A DNA stretch of 6,356 bases from Acidobacteriota bacterium (GTDB lineage Bacteria; Acidobacteriota; Vicinamibacteria; Vicinamibacterales; Vicinamibacteraceae). Below, one piece after another: positions 5,787-6,356 of this stretch. The stretch covers positions 1 through 6,356 of the forward strand of contig JACDAO010000040.1 in NCBI GenBank assembly GCA_013695405.1, read 5' to 3'. The translations under genes were made by a program, and so were the position numbers. Numbering within the stretch: position 1 is the stretch's first letter; each line of letters begins with the position of its first letter. The notes below the pieces were generated by a model that did no database searches, had not been told where the DNA came from, and saw nothing but the letters and a program-made list of their open reading frames with translations.

Positions 5787-6356
5787 TCAACTGCCGCCGA
5801 TGTCGGTCCGGAACTGCATGCCGGCGAAGGCGATGCGCCGAACCGCCTCGTAGGCCACGGCGCGCGCCGCCGCCATGGTGTCGCCTTCACCGACCACCGT
5901 CAGCACCCGGCCGCCGGCGGTCACCAGCGCGTTGCCATTCAAGCGGGTGCCGGCGTGGAACACGTGGACGCCAGGCACGGCTTCGGCCTCTTCGATGCCG
6001 GTGATCGCGTGGCCGACCTCGATCGCCGCCGGGTAGCCACCCGAGGCGAGCACCACCCCGACCCGGGCGCCGCTCGACGGAAACAGCGCCAGGTTGCCGA
6101 GGTCGCCATGGGCCGCGGCCATCAGGATCGGCGCCAGCTCCAGGTCGAGCAGTGGCAGCACGACCTGGGCCTCGGGGTCGCCGAAGCGGACGTTGAACTC
6201 GATCACCCGCGGACCGTCCGGGGTCAGCATCAGCCCGCAGTACAGCACGCCGATGAACGGTGTCCCCTCGGCAGCCATGCCGGCCAGCACCGGGTCGACG
6301 ATCGTGTCCATGATCCGCCCCGAGAGCGCCGCGTCGACCAGCGGACTGGGCGCCAG
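5787..6356 (-). CDS. purD: Phosphoribosylamine-glycine ligase PurD, C-terminal 189 residues (cut by window edge)
   Basis: PurD is the ATP-grasp enzyme that joins glycine to phosphoribosylamine to make GAR, step 2 of purine synthesis in the cytoplasm. The visible part enters in frame at the right edge within the APSP that ends the family's GGMGAYAPSP motif. It then shows PFIGVLYCGLMLTPDGPRVIEFNVRFGDPEAQ, whose glutamate and asparagine in EFN bind the catalytic magnesium. The C-terminal domain follows with VVLASGGYP, VFHAGT, GGRVLTVVGEG and a terminal RRIAFAGMQFRTDIG, all normal for PurD. About 55% of the usual 420-430 residues, including the glycine/phosphoribosylamine-binding N domain, lies outside the window. 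The first internal ATG (6311) is not the start. The gene is separated from the other pur genes by rlmN on the opposite strand, so it needs its own promoter outside the window. Confidence 0.97.
   Translation of the reverse strand: MAPSPLVDAALSGRIMDTIVDPVLAGMAAEGTPFIGVLYCGLMLTPDGPRVIEFNVRFGDPEAQVVLPLLDLELAPILMAAAHGDLGNLALFPSSGARVGVVLASGGYPAAIEVGHAITGIEEAEAVPGVHVFHAGTRLNGNALVTAGGRVLTVVGEGDTMAAARAVAYEAVRRIAFAGMQFRTDIGGS

Noticed and set aside
1..6356. CRISPR arrays, transposons, tRNA/rRNA genes, purine or PRPP-type riboswitches
   Set aside because: No regularly spaced repeats, transposase motifs, tRNA-like cloverleaf or recognisable riboswitch core were seen on reading. The longest gaps without a gene are only about 77-111 bases.

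Overview
The window is GC-rich bacterial chromosome made almost entirely of housekeeping genes. Six minus-strand genes run from a divergent promoter region near 4525-4635 down to position 1: an M16 zinc peptidase, purB, purS, purQ, an unrecognised 68-residue membrane protein, and the start of purL. The opposite strand carries rlmN (4636-5709), which converges on the 3' end of purD (minus strand, entering from the right edge). I saw no tRNA, rRNA, CRISPR array, transposase or phage gene.

The separate purS, purQ and short-type purL genes mean that FGAM synthase is the three-subunit form found in Bacillus, alphaproteobacteria, actinobacteria, acidobacteria and others, not the single large PurL of gamma- and betaproteobacteria. 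The purB-purS-purQ-purL order resembles the Bacillus pur operon without purC between purB and purS. High GC, an M16 peptidase upstream of purB, and short intergenic palindromes and CTCGGG-type runs make me lean towards Acidobacteriota (Vicinamibacteria-like). That placement is inference from memory and has not been tested.

Layout from left to right: purL N-terminal third (1-635); two-helix membrane protein (652-858); purQ (851-1552); purS (1549-1815); a repeat-containing gap (1816-1904); purB (1905-3224); a 40-base gap with nothing recognisable; M16 peptidase (3265-4524); divergent intergenic region with an extended -10 promoter and a 5'-UTR hairpin (4525-4635); rlmN (4636-5709); AT-rich convergent gap with a small inverted repeat (5710-5786); purD C-terminal part (5787-6356).

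Functionally, PurD makes GAR (step 2), PurS/PurQ/PurL make FGAM (step 4), and PurB acts both in IMP synthesis and in AMP formation. The overlaps (purS/purQ 4 bases, purQ/membrane gene 8 bases) and the 16-base gap to purL suggest a translationally coupled purS-purQ-X-purL unit. RlmN modifies rRNA and tRNA, and the M16 peptidase is probably a general processing enzyme; neither has an obvious purine role. All recognised enzymes keep their key catalytic residues. The least explained items are the membrane protein inserted between two subunits of one enzyme complex, and the repeat element that reaches into the purB stop codon.
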